From Clostridia bacterium (GTDB taxonomy: Bacteria; Bacillota; Clostridia; Christensenellales; Aristaeellaceae): a stretch of DNA of 46,533 nucleotides. The number at the start of each line of letters is the position of its first letter. Within the stretch, counting starts at the first letter, position 1. Positions 24,887 to 32,856 of this stretch are shown here, in pieces. Where the stretch lies: NCBI GenBank assembly GCA_017397765.1, contig JAFQIB010000048.1, positions 1-46,533 on the forward strand. The letters run 5' to 3'. The notes beneath the pieces were generated by a model, which saw nothing but the letters and a program-made list of their open reading frames with translations, was not told the DNA's origin and made no database searches. A program made the translations under genes and the position numbers.

Positions 24887-25876
24887 TCACTTCCGCTTAT
24901 ACGTCTGATTTCTGCTCGTAGGCTTATCCGGTATCCCCATGACTACCAGGCCCTTTTCAATCGCCGGGCCGATGTACAGCTTGCGTAGGTTTTCCTTCGA
25001 TTTCAGCCCCAGTGCAGCCATGATCTGCGCAGCCGTATAGGGCACATCGTACTCCATGACATCCAGCAGACGCCGCACCTGCTCGGGCAGATATGCATCC
25101 TCGCCAGAGATCTGCGACAGCGCCCAATCCAGCGTCAGGTTGATCTTGTCCAGCATGAACTCCACAAAGGTGTCGGAGCGCCCTGCAGAGTGGCAGGCTG
25201 CGATAGCCTCATAGTAATCGTCCTGGAATTCATGGATTCGACTCTCCAGCGGCAGGTATTGGAACACTGGGTTCCATGCGGACAGCAGTGCTGTCTGCCA
25301 CAGACGGGCCATACGCCCATTGCCGTCGCTGAAGGGGTGGATGAACACAAACTCGTAGTGGAACACGGAGGATAGGATCAGCGGATGCACCGTGGTGGAT
25401 GCGCTCTGCATCCAGCGAAACAACTCGACCATCTGATCGGGTACAAGGTGAGGCGGCGGAGCCATGAAGATGCACCGATCGCCCTTAAATACACCCTCGT
25501 TGCTGCTGCGGAAGCTGCCGGACTCCTGCACGGTCAGGTAAGTCATAACGCCGTGCAGCTGCTTCAGCGCGGCGATATCATAAGGGTCGAAACGCCCCAG
25601 CATATCGTAGGACTGGTAGGCATTTTTGACCTCCTGAATCTCCTTTTCCGGGCCGATCACCGTTTTGCCGGCAATCACGCCGCGCACCTCGTCCAGCGAG
25701 AGGGAATTGGCCTCAATAGCCAGGGAGGAGTGGATGGAGCGGATGCGGTTGTTACGGCGTAGGTGAGGTTTGGACTCAAAGGATTTGTAATTGCTGATGC
25801 GTCCGGTCTTTTCGGCGATCTCGGCGACAAGCATCAGCATTCGATTGGTGATGGTGAAGGGGGGATGATATGGCAT
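24887..25876 (-). CDS. Fic family protein (probable AMPylase)
   Basis: 329 residues. The Fic core motif HPFSDGNGR spans residues 180-188 (catalytic His180, Pi-binding GNGR), preceded by the flap region with FKGDRCIFMAPPPH. An inhibitory-helix motif S51-LAI-E55 is present before the core (SSLAIEANSL), close to (S/T)xxxE(G/N), which marks an N-terminally self-inhibited enzyme. A winged-helix tail (YTAAQIMAALGLKSKENLRK) follows, common in Fic proteins of this length. It would transfer AMP to a target protein hydroxyl. The start at 25876 follows GCGAGGTC; the frame is open to 25984 without a better site. It is a cargo gene of the element, possibly a toxin or stress regulator. Confidence 0.9.
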   Translation of the reverse strand: MPYHPPFTITNRMLMLVAEIAEKTGRISNYKSFESKPHLRRNNRIRSIHSSLAIEANSLSLDEVRGVIAGKTVIGPEKEIQEVKNAYQSYDMLGRFDPYDIAALKQLHGVMTYLTVQESGSFRSSNEGVFKGDRCIFMAPPPHLVPDQMVELFRWMQSASTTVHPLILSSVFHYEFVFIHPFSDGNGRMARLWQTALLSAWNPVFQYLPLESRIHEFQDDYYEAIAACHSAGRSDTFVEFMLDKINLTLDWALSQISGEDAYLPEQVRRLLDVMEYDVPYTAAQIMAALGLKSKENLRKLYIGPAIEKGLVVMGIPDKPTSRNQTYKRK

Positions 25877-26110
25877 GGGCTTGACCTCGCTTTCTGTATT
25901 TATTATACCGGATAGCGGTGAAAATAGCAATATCTTAAGTGTTATCTTGCGTGGTTTCTTGCATGTTAAGTTTAGGGACATCAAACTATTCTGACTATAG
26001 CATTGTCGGCTTATGCAGATGTGATCATTGACAAACGACTTAGTAACGGCTATGATTGAGATAGATGTTTTCTGAGAACAGGCTGAATGAGCAAGAGAGG
26101 AGCATGAAAA

Positions 26111-27256
26111 ATGAGCGGCAGATATATAGAGGAATCAGTGCGCAGAAGGCTATACGCGGAATCTATGGGCCGGTGTATGAATCCAAGTTGTCAACAGGAA
26201 TTGTTTCGACATAACGGAGATATTGTTGAGAAGGCACATATTGATCCTTACTGCGAAACGGCAGATAATTCGTTTGAGAACTTAGTTTTGCTGTGCCCAA
26301 ACTGTCATACAGATTTTGATAAAAATCATGCTTTTACAGCTGAACAAGTCTTAGGATGGAAGAAGGCCAGAGGAGAGGAACTAAAGAGGTTCTTTGGCAA
26401 GCAATATCCATCATTTGAAGAACTCAAAAAGGTAGTTGTTCCACTACTCTTAGAAAATCAGACTATTTTCGAGAACTACTATTTGAAGAATCGGGTATTA
26501 TGGGATAAATCTGAGGGTAGGATACTGGCAAATAACAGAATGCTTAAAGAACTCTTTTCTGCTAATTGGGCATTATTCCAGAAACACGCAGATGATGATT
26601 TCTCGAATGGAGCATATGTTCGCAGATTTATGGCTCATGTAGATGAGTTTGAAGCAACTCGTTCGGATGACGAGAAGTGCCGAGAGATTCTTTTTCCACA
26701 GGAAATCAGTTCTATGTTCGGTATTGCTCCTGTTGAAGACACATTGCTTCCTTCAACAGAATCTTTAGAGCTGCTAATTGATAGGCTAAAAGCACAGGGA
26801 AAATTCCTTTCTATAACACTGGGGCTCCCTCGCCCATACATTACCCTGAAGGAAAATGATGAGGAGGTTCAGGTTTACTTAGATGATACTCCGAGAGTAC
26901 GGCAACTGTATCACGATTACAGGTGCTTTAGAGCAGCCAAAGTTCAACTGAAAAGCCTGAATTATGCTATGAGAGTTATTCGCTCCAGAAAGATTTCGTA
27001 TGACTATTTATGCGACAGCAATCTCAGAGAAATCACCATACAAGGTACGAAAATAACGTTCATATATGAATATTGCTTGAGTGAAGCTCAGTTAATGGAT
27101 CTTTTGCCAGATGCGAATAGTGTAATTGTCAATCTTCACAACTGGAATGGAGTGGGCTGTATCTCAAAGCAGGCTTATGCCTTGGCTGACAGTATGAATG
27201 TAACTTTGCTCACCACGGAGGCTTTCTATGCATACATCAACAGACTCCCCAAATAA
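26111..27256 (+). CDS. HNH endonuclease-domain protein, candidate defence gene
   Basis: 381 residues. The N-terminal 75 residues hold an HNH nuclease: a CxxxxC knuckle (CMNPSC, 22-27), the core EKAHIDPY with the catalytic His, then NLVLLCPNCHTDFDKNH with the second CxxC and the last His. The other 300 residues have no domain that I recognise. The start at 26111 lies after AGGAGC. It overlaps the following nucleotidyltransferase gene by 29 bp, so the two are made together. AT-rich relative to the element backbone. HNH proteins of this form with a large C-terminal region occur in anti-phage systems, where that region would be the sensor; this is inference. Confidence 0.8.
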   Translation: MSGRYIEESVRRRLYAESMGRCMNPSCQQELFRHNGDIVEKAHIDPYCETADNSFENLVLLCPNCHTDFDKNHAFTAEQVLGWKKARGEELKRFFGKQYPSFEELKKVVVPLLLENQTIFENYYLKNRVLWDKSEGRILANNRMLKELFSANWALFQKHADDDFSNGAYVRRFMAHVDEFEATRSDDEKCREILFPQEISSMFGIAPVEDTLLPSTESLELLIDRLKAQGKFLSITLGLPRPYITLKENDEEVQVYLDDTPRVRQLYHDYRCFRAAKVQLKSLNYAMRVIRSRKISYDYLCDSNLREITIQGTKITFIYEYCLSEAQLMDLLPDANSVIVNLHNWNGVGCISKQAYALADSMNVTLLTTEAFYAYINRLPK

Positions 27257-27539
27257 CGTTTCCAGAATAATAGAAGAGCACCTCTCCGTCTTTGACTTGT
27301 TTACACATGCATATCTGTTTGGGTCTTCACTTAATCCAAAGACAATTTGCAACGATATCGATCTATTAGTCATTTACTCCAAGTATTCCGAAGAAATCAG
27401 CAGCGCCTTGAAAACAATTAGTGCAAAGCTCGAAAGGGCAATTGGATTGCCTGTTCATCTGACTGCATTAAGTGAAGATGAAGAACAAGATACAGGCTTT
27501 TTAGCAAGAATCAAGCCTAATTACATGACATTGAAATAG
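27228..27539 (+). CDS. Small nucleotidyltransferase (MNT-like)
   Basis: 103 residues, the minimal size for this fold. The polymerase-beta-type signature is clear: YLFGSS (Gly32-Ser33) followed by DIDLLVIY (Asp43, Asp45), the two metal ligands. The start at 27228 follows GGAGGCTTTCT and lies inside the HNH reading frame. MNT proteins are best known as antitoxins that AMPylate or otherwise modify HEPN toxins. Here the partner is an HNH protein instead, which is unusual. It is the last gene of the element before the right attachment site. Confidence 0.8.
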   Translation: MHTSTDSPNNVSRIIEEHLSVFDLFTHAYLFGSSLNPKTICNDIDLLVIYSKYSEEISSALKTISAKLERAIGLPVHLTALSEDEEQDTGFLARIKPNYMTLK

Positions 27540-27739
27540 AAAGAAAACGCCAATTGTGGTATAACACGAGAAATCCACCCCTCTGCTGTTAGCTTCCAAC
27601 ACATCAGAGAGGTGGTTCTGCGGGGTCCATATGCGTTCGTGAAATCGCGAGAAAACGCCGTGTTTTCAAGGTCTATACGCCAGCAAACAGTTTCAGAAAA
27701 ACCGGACAATAATTTATGATTTCGAAACTAACAACCGGC

Positions 27740-27878
27740 GTTCGGGACCAAAAGGCCGCGGGAAGAGAAGGGTGCGGCCGAACGAAGTAAGGCAAAAACA
27801 GTCCAGTGGACTGTTTTCAGCACCCCGGGCTGGCGGCGACGCGACTGCGGCGCCGGGCGAATCCCGCCACTTCGACAC
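27740..27878 (+). other. Right attachment site (attR), split by insertion
   Basis: The tRNA-Pro half is repeated in two blocks: 27740-27762 (GTTCGGGACC...GCGGG) and 27858-27878 (CGAATCCCGCC...ACAC). The two T-loop bases TT are missing and 95 bp are present instead. The copy is not a functional tRNA because the 5' half is absent. Confidence 0.75.
27763..27857. repeat. REP-like palindromic insertion in attR
   Basis: 95 bp with a central palindrome AAAACAGTCCAGTGGACTGTTTT and outer GGGTGC/GCACCC pairing. It is flanked by CGGG on both sides. It splits the T-loop of the duplicated tRNA-Pro fragment. The core resembles small dispersed palindromes of gut Clostridia, from memory. Confidence 0.5.
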
Positions 27879-27885
27879 ACTAAAG

Positions 27886-27926
27886 CCCCTTGAAACGCAG
27901 TAGTTTCAAGGGGTTGCTCTTTTTTG
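27886..27926 (+). terminator. Probable original tRNA-Pro terminator
   Basis: CCCCTTGAAAC (27886-27896) with GTTTCAAGGGG (27903-27913), then TTGCTCTTTTTT. It directly follows the attR copy, as expected of chromosomal DNA once downstream of the tRNA. Confidence 0.7.
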
Positions 27927-28035
27927 CGGGGTAATTGCATAAAAAGCAAAATCACTCTAAATTACCTAAAATCACCTTGCGTTTTACACAAGGGTTACAC
28001 AACGTTTTATACATTGTTTAATACAACAACAAATA

Positions 28036-28055
28036 GCCACCCCGCGAGGGGTGGC
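28036..28055 (+). terminator. Hairpin before regulator gene
   Basis: GCCACCCC/GGGGTGGC followed by CCTTTTCATTTC. The stretch 27927-28035 contains no gene I can support. Confidence 0.55.
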
Positions 28056-28147
28056 CCTTTTCATTTCTTGACAATGCACTCATAGTAAGCTTTATGATAT
28101 GATTTGGCGAAGTTGAGAACCAGTCCGGCAGCGTCTCTGGTGTCCGC

Positions 28148-28177
28148 TTGCAATTTGCCCTGTATGAAGCGTATAAT
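28148..28177 (+). promoter_or_regulatory. Promoter of LuxR-type regulator
   Basis: TTGCAA (28148-28153), an 18-bp spacer and TATAAT (28172-28177). A further TTGACA at 28068 with a weak -10 may be a second promoter. Confidence 0.6.
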
Positions 28178-28202
28178 ACAGGGTGAGGGCAGGTGATTAT
28201 GA

Positions 28203-29411
28203 ATGCCGAAGAACGGATTTGAAACTGCGCAGCAGGCAGCGGTCCGCCTGGGCATAACCGTCCGCGCCGTTCAAAAGCGAGCGGCTGTCGGCAGAATCCC
28301 CGGGGCAGAGCGGCATGGGCGTTCCTGGATGATTCCGGCTGACTATACCCCAGGCGCAACGCAAGGGCAAAGCGCTGCGGAAAACGACGGTGCCGGTGTG
28401 TGCCAGCCCGATTACTTCCGTTTTGCCATGCCGCTGATCAACAGCCCCTATCCCGTCGGTCAGGCGAAGGCATGCATTGCTGCCATGTCCGATCCTGATG
28501 TCCGCAATATTGCGCTTGCGGAGTACTGTTTGTTTACGGGACAGGTGGCGGAGGCGGCACGAATTGCCGAGCCATACATGGTCAGCCATGATGCTGGTAT
28601 GCAATTCTCCGCAAACCTGATCTGCGCCTTTGCCAACCTCGGACTCGGACATGGCCATTTGGGCAAGTTTACAATGAAAAAACTGAGCGATCAGGTCGAA
28701 GCAGTCCTGAATACGGATGCCCCGCCGCAGCTTCGGGCATTGGCTGTCTTTGCGGCTACGATGGTTTCAGTCGATTTCCGGCTTTCCCAGGCGGATGTAT
28801 TGCAGCTGGAAGATCATCTCTCCTGTCTGCCGGGCGGCTTCAGGCAGTACGCCTGCTGCGTACTTGCACACAAGGCGTATCTTGCAAAGGATTACGGAAA
28901 ATGCCTGACCATTGCGGAGCTCAGCCTGGCTCTGAGTCCGGAGCTGTACCCCATTGCTGCGGTGTACACCCATGTGGCGGCGGCGATGGCGCTGATCAAT
29001 ATGAAGCGCATTGATGAATCCCACGCGCATATGGACAAGGCGTGGAAGATCGCGGAGCCGGACGGGCTGCTCCAGCCCTTCGTGGAGCATCACGGGCTGC
29101 TGCAGGGCATGGTGGAGGTTTACTTCAGCAAGGCTGCGCCCGATGCGCTGTCCCGCATTATGGAGCTGACAGAGAAGTACAGCGCCGGCTGGCGGAAGGT
29201 GCACAACTATGAAACCAAGCGGGATGTGGCGGATAACCTGACCACCACGGAATTCACCGTCGCCATGCTGTACAACCGGGGCTGGAAGATCCAGGAGATC
29301 GCCAACCACCTGGAGATCTCCGTAAGGACAGTAAACCGTCACATTGCGACCATCTACGAAAAGCTGGGAATTCACGACAGAGGCATGCTGGATCGTTTCA
29401 TGCTTCAGTAA
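28203..29411 (+). CDS. LuxR-type regulator with extra N-terminal HTH and TPR-like core
   Basis: 402 residues. Residues 5-48 resemble an excisionase/MerR-like helix-turn-helix (TAQQAAVRLGITVRAVQKRAAVGRIPG...GRSWMIPA). The middle (about 75-320) is a run of helical pairs of TPR type. The C-terminus (about 335-402) is a LuxR/GerE helix-turn-helix (YNRGWKIQEIANHLEISVRTVNRHIATIYEKLGI). Two DNA-binding domains at opposite ends of one protein is uncommon. No receiver or kinase domain is present. It lies next to the cysteine-rich exported protein and may regulate it; that is inference from position. The start at 28203 has AGGTGA about 9 bases upstream; the site is modest. Confidence 0.8.
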   Translation: MPKNGFETAQQAAVRLGITVRAVQKRAAVGRIPGAERHGRSWMIPADYTPGATQGQSAAENDGAGVCQPDYFRFAMPLINSPYPVGQAKACIAAMSDPDVRNIALAEYCLFTGQVAEAARIAEPYMVSHDAGMQFSANLICAFANLGLGHGHLGKFTMKKLSDQVEAVLNTDAPPQLRALAVFAATMVSVDFRLSQADVLQLEDHLSCLPGGFRQYACCVLAHKAYLAKDYGKCLTIAELSLALSPELYPIAAVYTHVAAAMALINMKRIDESHAHMDKAWKIAEPDGLLQPFVEHHGLLQGMVEVYFSKAAPDALSRIMELTEKYSAGWRKVHNYETKRDVADNLTTTEFTVAMLYNRGWKIQEIANHLEISVRTVNRHIATIYEKLGIHDRGMLDRFMLQ

Positions 29412-29426
29412 TGAGGTTTGTATTCT

Positions 29427-29454
29427 ATCCGTTCGTTTTGGCGAACGGATTTTT
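29427..29454 (+). terminator. Terminator after LuxR-type regulator
   Basis: ATCCGTTCG (29427-29435) with CGAACGGAT (29442-29450), then TTTT. Confidence 0.8.
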
Positions 29455-29499
29455 AGCATTTGGGCCCAAATTGGCACATCGAAAGCGTTTTCATTTACC

Positions 29500-29528
29500 T
29501 TCACAACAGCAGGTTGGAAGGTTATAAT
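29500..29528 (+). promoter_or_regulatory. Promoter of small protein and Cys-rich protein
   Basis: TTCACA (29500-29505), a 17-bp spacer and TATAAT (29523-29528), ahead of the gene at 29563. Confidence 0.6.
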
Positions 29529-29562
29529 AAATATATGAAAATCAACTGGAGGTGAGCCCGGT

Positions 29563-29853
29563 ATGGTGCGGAAGCAAAAGGTATACACCATCGATGAGGA
29601 CACGCTGCATGTAGACTTCACCTATGACGAAGCATGCCGGGTCTGGATCGGGGATTACCCCTACTTCGAGGAGGAGCCGCGCCGGACGCCTGCGGGACGA
29701 CGATGGCGCAATGTGACCCACGACAGCTGCCCCCACGCCGATGGGCCCTATGGCGACTGCGGGTCCTGCACGCACCTGGTTCGGCAAGAGTCTGGCGACC
29801 TGATCGGCGTGTGCTTCCATGAAGCGCTGCGGAACGCTGATGCTCTATCATAA
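29563..29853 (+). CDS. Small Cys/His-containing protein, unknown
   Basis: 96 residues, no signal peptide. The C-terminal half has four Cys and three His in CPHADGPYGDCGSCTHLV and VCFHEAL, a pattern that could bind a metal ion. The ribosome binding site GGAGGTGAGCCCGGT is good. It precedes the 913-residue Cys-rich protein by 59 bp and shares its likely promoter. I do not recognise the family. Confidence 0.65.
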   Translation: MVRKQKVYTIDEDTLHVDFTYDEACRVWIGDYPYFEEEPRRTPAGRRWRNVTHDSCPHADGPYGDCGSCTHLVRQESGDLIGVCFHEALRNADALS

Positions 29854-29912
29854 CGCAATCCGGTCTGTTTATTTGACTTCAAAGCCTGATTTTGATGAAG
29901 GAAGGTGCCCCG

Positions 29913-32654
29913 ATGAAGAAGAAATTGATCCTTGCCCTGCTGACGACCCTGCTGCTCCTGCTGGCAGCGACCACCGCGCTGGCGGAAAGCCCCTCGGACT
30001 ACAACTGTCTCATGTGCGGCGAACCCTGTACGTTTTGGTTCCCCTTTAGAAGCGGGGACGGTACAACCATGTGTCATGTGCCCGGCTGTAACAGCTGCCA
30101 GGCGGCTGTGTGGAGTGCGGTGATCCCCTGCACACCTGACGAAAGTACAGCGACGTGTATCATTCCCGCCAAGTGCAGCGTTTGTGGCCATATTGACCGG
30201 ATCGGCGCGACAAACCCGAATGCCCATGATGACATGAGCGAATGGAAATACAACTCCACCACACAGCACTACCGCTACTGCCTCGACTGCTTTGCTGAGG
30301 CTTCCTTCGAGTACGAGGATCACTACGGCGGCAAGGCCACCTGCTGGGAGCTGGCCGTCTGCGAAGGCTGCGGCGAACCCTACGGCGATTACGACTTCGA
30401 CAACCACAACTGGGGCGATTGGGAGGGGTTTTCTGCCCACACCCACATCCGCGGGTGCCGCGACTGCGAGGCAGAAGAGGAAGCCCCTCACACTGGCGGC
30501 GACGGCTCCTGCTGGACCACCTGCGAGGAGTGCGGCTGGAATTATTCCAACCCCGATGGCGAGCATCGCAACCTGTCCGAATGGGTTCCCTACAGCATGA
30601 CGCAGCACTACCGCGAATGCCTGGATTGTATAGGGGAGAAGTATACCGAGTACGGCGAGCATACCGGTGGGACAGCCGCCTGTAACTCACTGGCCAGGTG
30701 CGAAACCTGCGACGGGCCCCATGGCGAGCTCGACTTCAATCATCATGTCAACATGACCGACTGGGAGCCCTATTCGACGGAGCAGCATTACCGCAAATGC
30801 GCGGACTGCAGTTCTACCGACAGCTATGAGTACGAAGCCCATCGCGGCGGCGATGGCTCCTGCAGGCCCTCCTGCGAGGTATGCGGGCAGCAGTATTACA
30901 ACGAAAACGGCACGCACAATACGCTGTCGGCGTGGCGCATGGAGAACAATGAGCTGCACAGCCGCCAGTGCGAGGACTGCTACCGATACAGCGAACAGGG
31001 CGCCCACCACGGCGGCGACGGCTCCTGCCGCCCCACCTGTGAGGACTGCGGCACGCAGTATAACGATGCAAACGGTGAGCACCGCAATATGTCCGACTGG
31101 TTCCCTTACAGCGGTACGCAGCACTTCCGCTACTGTAAGGACTGCGACCAGTATGAATACGCCAACCACCACGGCGGCGACGGCTCCTGCACACCTGTCT
31201 GTGCGGACTGCAGCCTGCTTTACTCCGACGAGAATGGCGAGCACCGCAACGTGACTGATTGGATCTTCATCAATAACGATCGGCACTTCCGCTACTGCCC
31301 GGACTGCGGTTCGAGTAGTTCCTACGAGTATGCTGAACATACCGGCGGCAAGGCAAACTGTACCGAGAAGGCCGTCTGCGAGGGCTGCGGCGAAGGCTAC
31401 GGCAAGCTTGCTCCGGACGATCACGACTGGGGCGAGTGGAAGTCCAACGACAACGGCACGCATACCCGCGTGTGCGCCAACGACGCTGACCACACCGAGA
31501 CCGAGGACTGCACCGGCGGCAAGGCCAGCTGCACCGAGGACGGTGTGTGCGAGGTCTGCGAGGCTGCTTACACTCCCGCCATCAACCACAGCTGGGGCGA
31601 GTGGAAGTCCAACGGCAACGGCACGCACACCCGCACCTGCAAGAACGACGTGACTCACACCGAGACCGAGGACTGCACCGGCGGCACGGCTACCTGTACC
31701 GAGGACGGCGTGTGCGAGGTCTGCGAAGCAGCGTACATCCCTGCCATCAACCACAGCTGGGGCGAATGGAAGTCCAACGGCAACGGCATGCATACTCGCG
31801 TGTGCGCCAACGACGCTGACCACACCGAGACCGAGGACTGCACCGGCGGCAAGGCCACCTGCACGGCCAAGGCAATCTGTGATGTTTGCGGAAGCGAACA
31901 TGGCGCTGCGCTGGGCCACCTCCCTGACGCCGAAGCGGACTGCACTACCGGTCAGGTCTGTACCCGCGAGGGATGCGGCGAACTGCTGACTGAAAAGCTG
32001 GGCCATGATTACACTGCCGTTGTGACAAAGTCCACTTGCACAGAGAATGGTTACACAACCTATACCTGCGCCCGCTGCGGGGACAGCTATCAGGCAGATC
32101 AGACAGCCTCGCGCGGACACTGGTTTGATCTGTGGTCGCCCAATGAGGATGGCACGCACAGCGCCAAATGCAGGCGCAGCGGCTGCGGCCTTGAAGAAAC
32201 CACAGCATGCACGCTGTATGAAGTGACCGTAAAGGACGGCGAGACCGAAACCATGTGGACAGTCTGTCCTGTCTGCGGCGACTACGGGCGAGGCACCTTT
32301 GGCGTGGCAGGCGGCGCTGCGATCGAAAACGTGCACAGCCATGAACCGATGCCCCACGGGGAACAGATCGTGCGTGAGCTGAAAGCGCCCTTTGGCGGTG
32401 TGCTGCATGCCTTCACTGCGGCATACGAGGCGGCGGGACGCGTCATGCCCTTCAACGGAATGGTATCTGTCTCCTTGCCGCTGGATGTTGAGAAGGCTGC
32501 AGGGTTCAGGCTGGTGCGGGTGGACGTGACGCCGGCAACGGAAACTGCCGGGCGCACAGAGGGCTGGACGGAGGTTGCCTTTACCTTTGAAAACGGCATG
32601 CTGACCCTGGAAACGGATACTACAGGGCTGTTTCTGCTGGTTCCGGTGGTGTAA
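29913..32654 (+). CDS. Exported cysteine-rich repeat protein
   Basis: 913 residues. Signal peptide 1-25 (LILALLTTLLLLLAATTALA). From about 105 to 665 there are ten units of about 55 residues, each with a His-x-x-x-x-Trp start, a CxxC or CxxD pair, a GGxxxC turn and a CExCG knuckle, for example HSWGEWKSNGNGTHTRTC. Three shorter Cys units follow (to about 790) and the last 120 residues form a Cys-free beta domain. The CxxC pairs suggest metal-bound or disulfide-linked small modules. There is no sorting signal or C-terminal span. Units 8-10 are nearly identical in DNA (31430-31870), so copy number can change by recombination. Start at 29913 follows GGAAGGTGCCCCG. Function unknown; cell-surface adhesion is a guess. 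Confidence 0.78.
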   Translation: MKKKLILALLTTLLLLLAATTALAESPSDYNCLMCGEPCTFWFPFRSGDGTTMCHVPGCNSCQAAVWSAVIPCTPDESTATCIIPAKCSVCGHIDRIGATNPNAHDDMSEWKYNSTTQHYRYCLDCFAEASFEYEDHYGGKATCWELAVCEGCGEPYGDYDFDNHNWGDWEGFSAHTHIRGCRDCEAEEEAPHTGGDGSCWTTCEECGWNYSNPDGEHRNLSEWVPYSMTQHYRECLDCIGEKYTEYGEHTGGTAACNSLARCETCDGPHGELDFNHHVNMTDWEPYSTEQHYRKCADCSSTDSYEYEAHRGGDGSCRPSCEVCGQQYYNENGTHNTLSAWRMENNELHSRQCEDCYRYSEQGAHHGGDGSCRPTCEDCGTQYNDANGEHRNMSDWFPYSGTQHFRYCKDCDQYEYANHHGGDGSCTPVCADCSLLYSDENGEHRNVTDWIFINNDRHFRYCPDCGSSSSYEYAEHTGGKANCTEKAVCEGCGEGYGKLAPDDHDWGEWKSNDNGTHTRVCANDADHTETEDCTGGKASCTEDGVCEVCEAAYTPAINHSWGEWKSNGNGTHTRTCKNDVTHTETEDCTGGTATCTEDGVCEVCEAAYIPAINHSWGEWKSNGNGMHTRVCANDADHTETEDCTGGKATCTAKAICDVCGSEHGAALGHLPDAEADCTTGQVCTREGCGELLTEKLGHDYTAVVTKSTCTENGYTTYTCARCGDSYQADQTASRGHWFDLWSPNEDGTHSAKCRRSGCGLEETTACTLYEVTVKDGETETMWTVCPVCGDYGRGTFGVAGGAAIENVHSHEPMPHGEQIVRELKAPFGGVLHAFTAAYEAAGRVMPFNGMVSVSLPLDVEKAAGFRLVRVDVTPATETAGRTEGWTEVAFTFENGMLTLETDTTGLFLLVPVV
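31430..31870 (+). repeat. Near-identical tandem coding repeats
   Basis: Three consecutive units of 165 bp within the Cys-rich gene share long identical blocks, for example around 31481-31526 and 31811-31856. The high DNA identity, above what the protein needs, indicates recent duplication or gene conversion. Confidence 0.75.
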
Positions 32655-32713
32655 TGGTCAGGGCTTGAAATTGCAGATAGTTTCCCACAATCATCTGTGT
32701 ATTCACGATCAAA

Positions 32714-32738
32714 GGGCCGGACGCATTGCGTCCGGCCC
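32714..32738. terminator. Hairpin terminator between convergent genes
   Basis: GGGCCGGACGCA (32714-32725) with TGCGTCCGGCCC (32727-32738), a perfect 12-bp stem. On the minus strand TTTG follows; the T-run is weak. Confidence 0.55.
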
Positions 32739-32739
32739 A

Positions 32740-32799
32740 CAGCCCATCGACAAAGGCCGTGCTTCCCGATTGGGAAACTCGGCCTTTGTCGATGGGCTG
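32740..32799. repeat. Large inverted repeat
   Basis: A perfect 20-bp inverted repeat, 32740-32759 (CAGCCCATCGACAAAGGCCG) with 32780-32799, around a 20-base centre that itself holds TTCCCGATTGGGAA. It is next to a second perfect hairpin. It looks like a dispersed palindromic element rather than a terminator. Confidence 0.6.
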
Positions 32800-32856
32800 A
32801 AGCGCACTGCAATCTGCAGTACGCTTGGAAGAACTGGTATTCCGGGTGCGGCAAGC

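Larger units (their letters stand above)
9711..27739. mobile_element. Integrative mobilizable element (about 18 kb) in tRNA-Pro
   Basis: Bounded by the tRNA-Pro 3' half and its duplicated copy. The left end holds a minus-strand module of integrase, MobV relaxase, P4-type helicase and CHC2 primase-like protein, with a divergent XRE regulator. The rest is cargo: exported SH3-like proteins, an ECF sigma/anti-sigma cassette, HEPN-like and TIR-like proteins, Fic, and HNH/nucleotidyltransferase. No type IV secretion or coupling protein genes are seen, so transfer would need a helper element. The bases that follow the right border (a hairpin at 27886-27913) probably are the original tRNA terminator. 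Confidence 0.85.

Noticed and set aside
30687..32408. Minus-strand open frame of 573 codons with hydrophobic repeats
   Set aside because: Antisense to the Cys-rich repeats; its repetitive pattern is only the mirror of the coding repeats.
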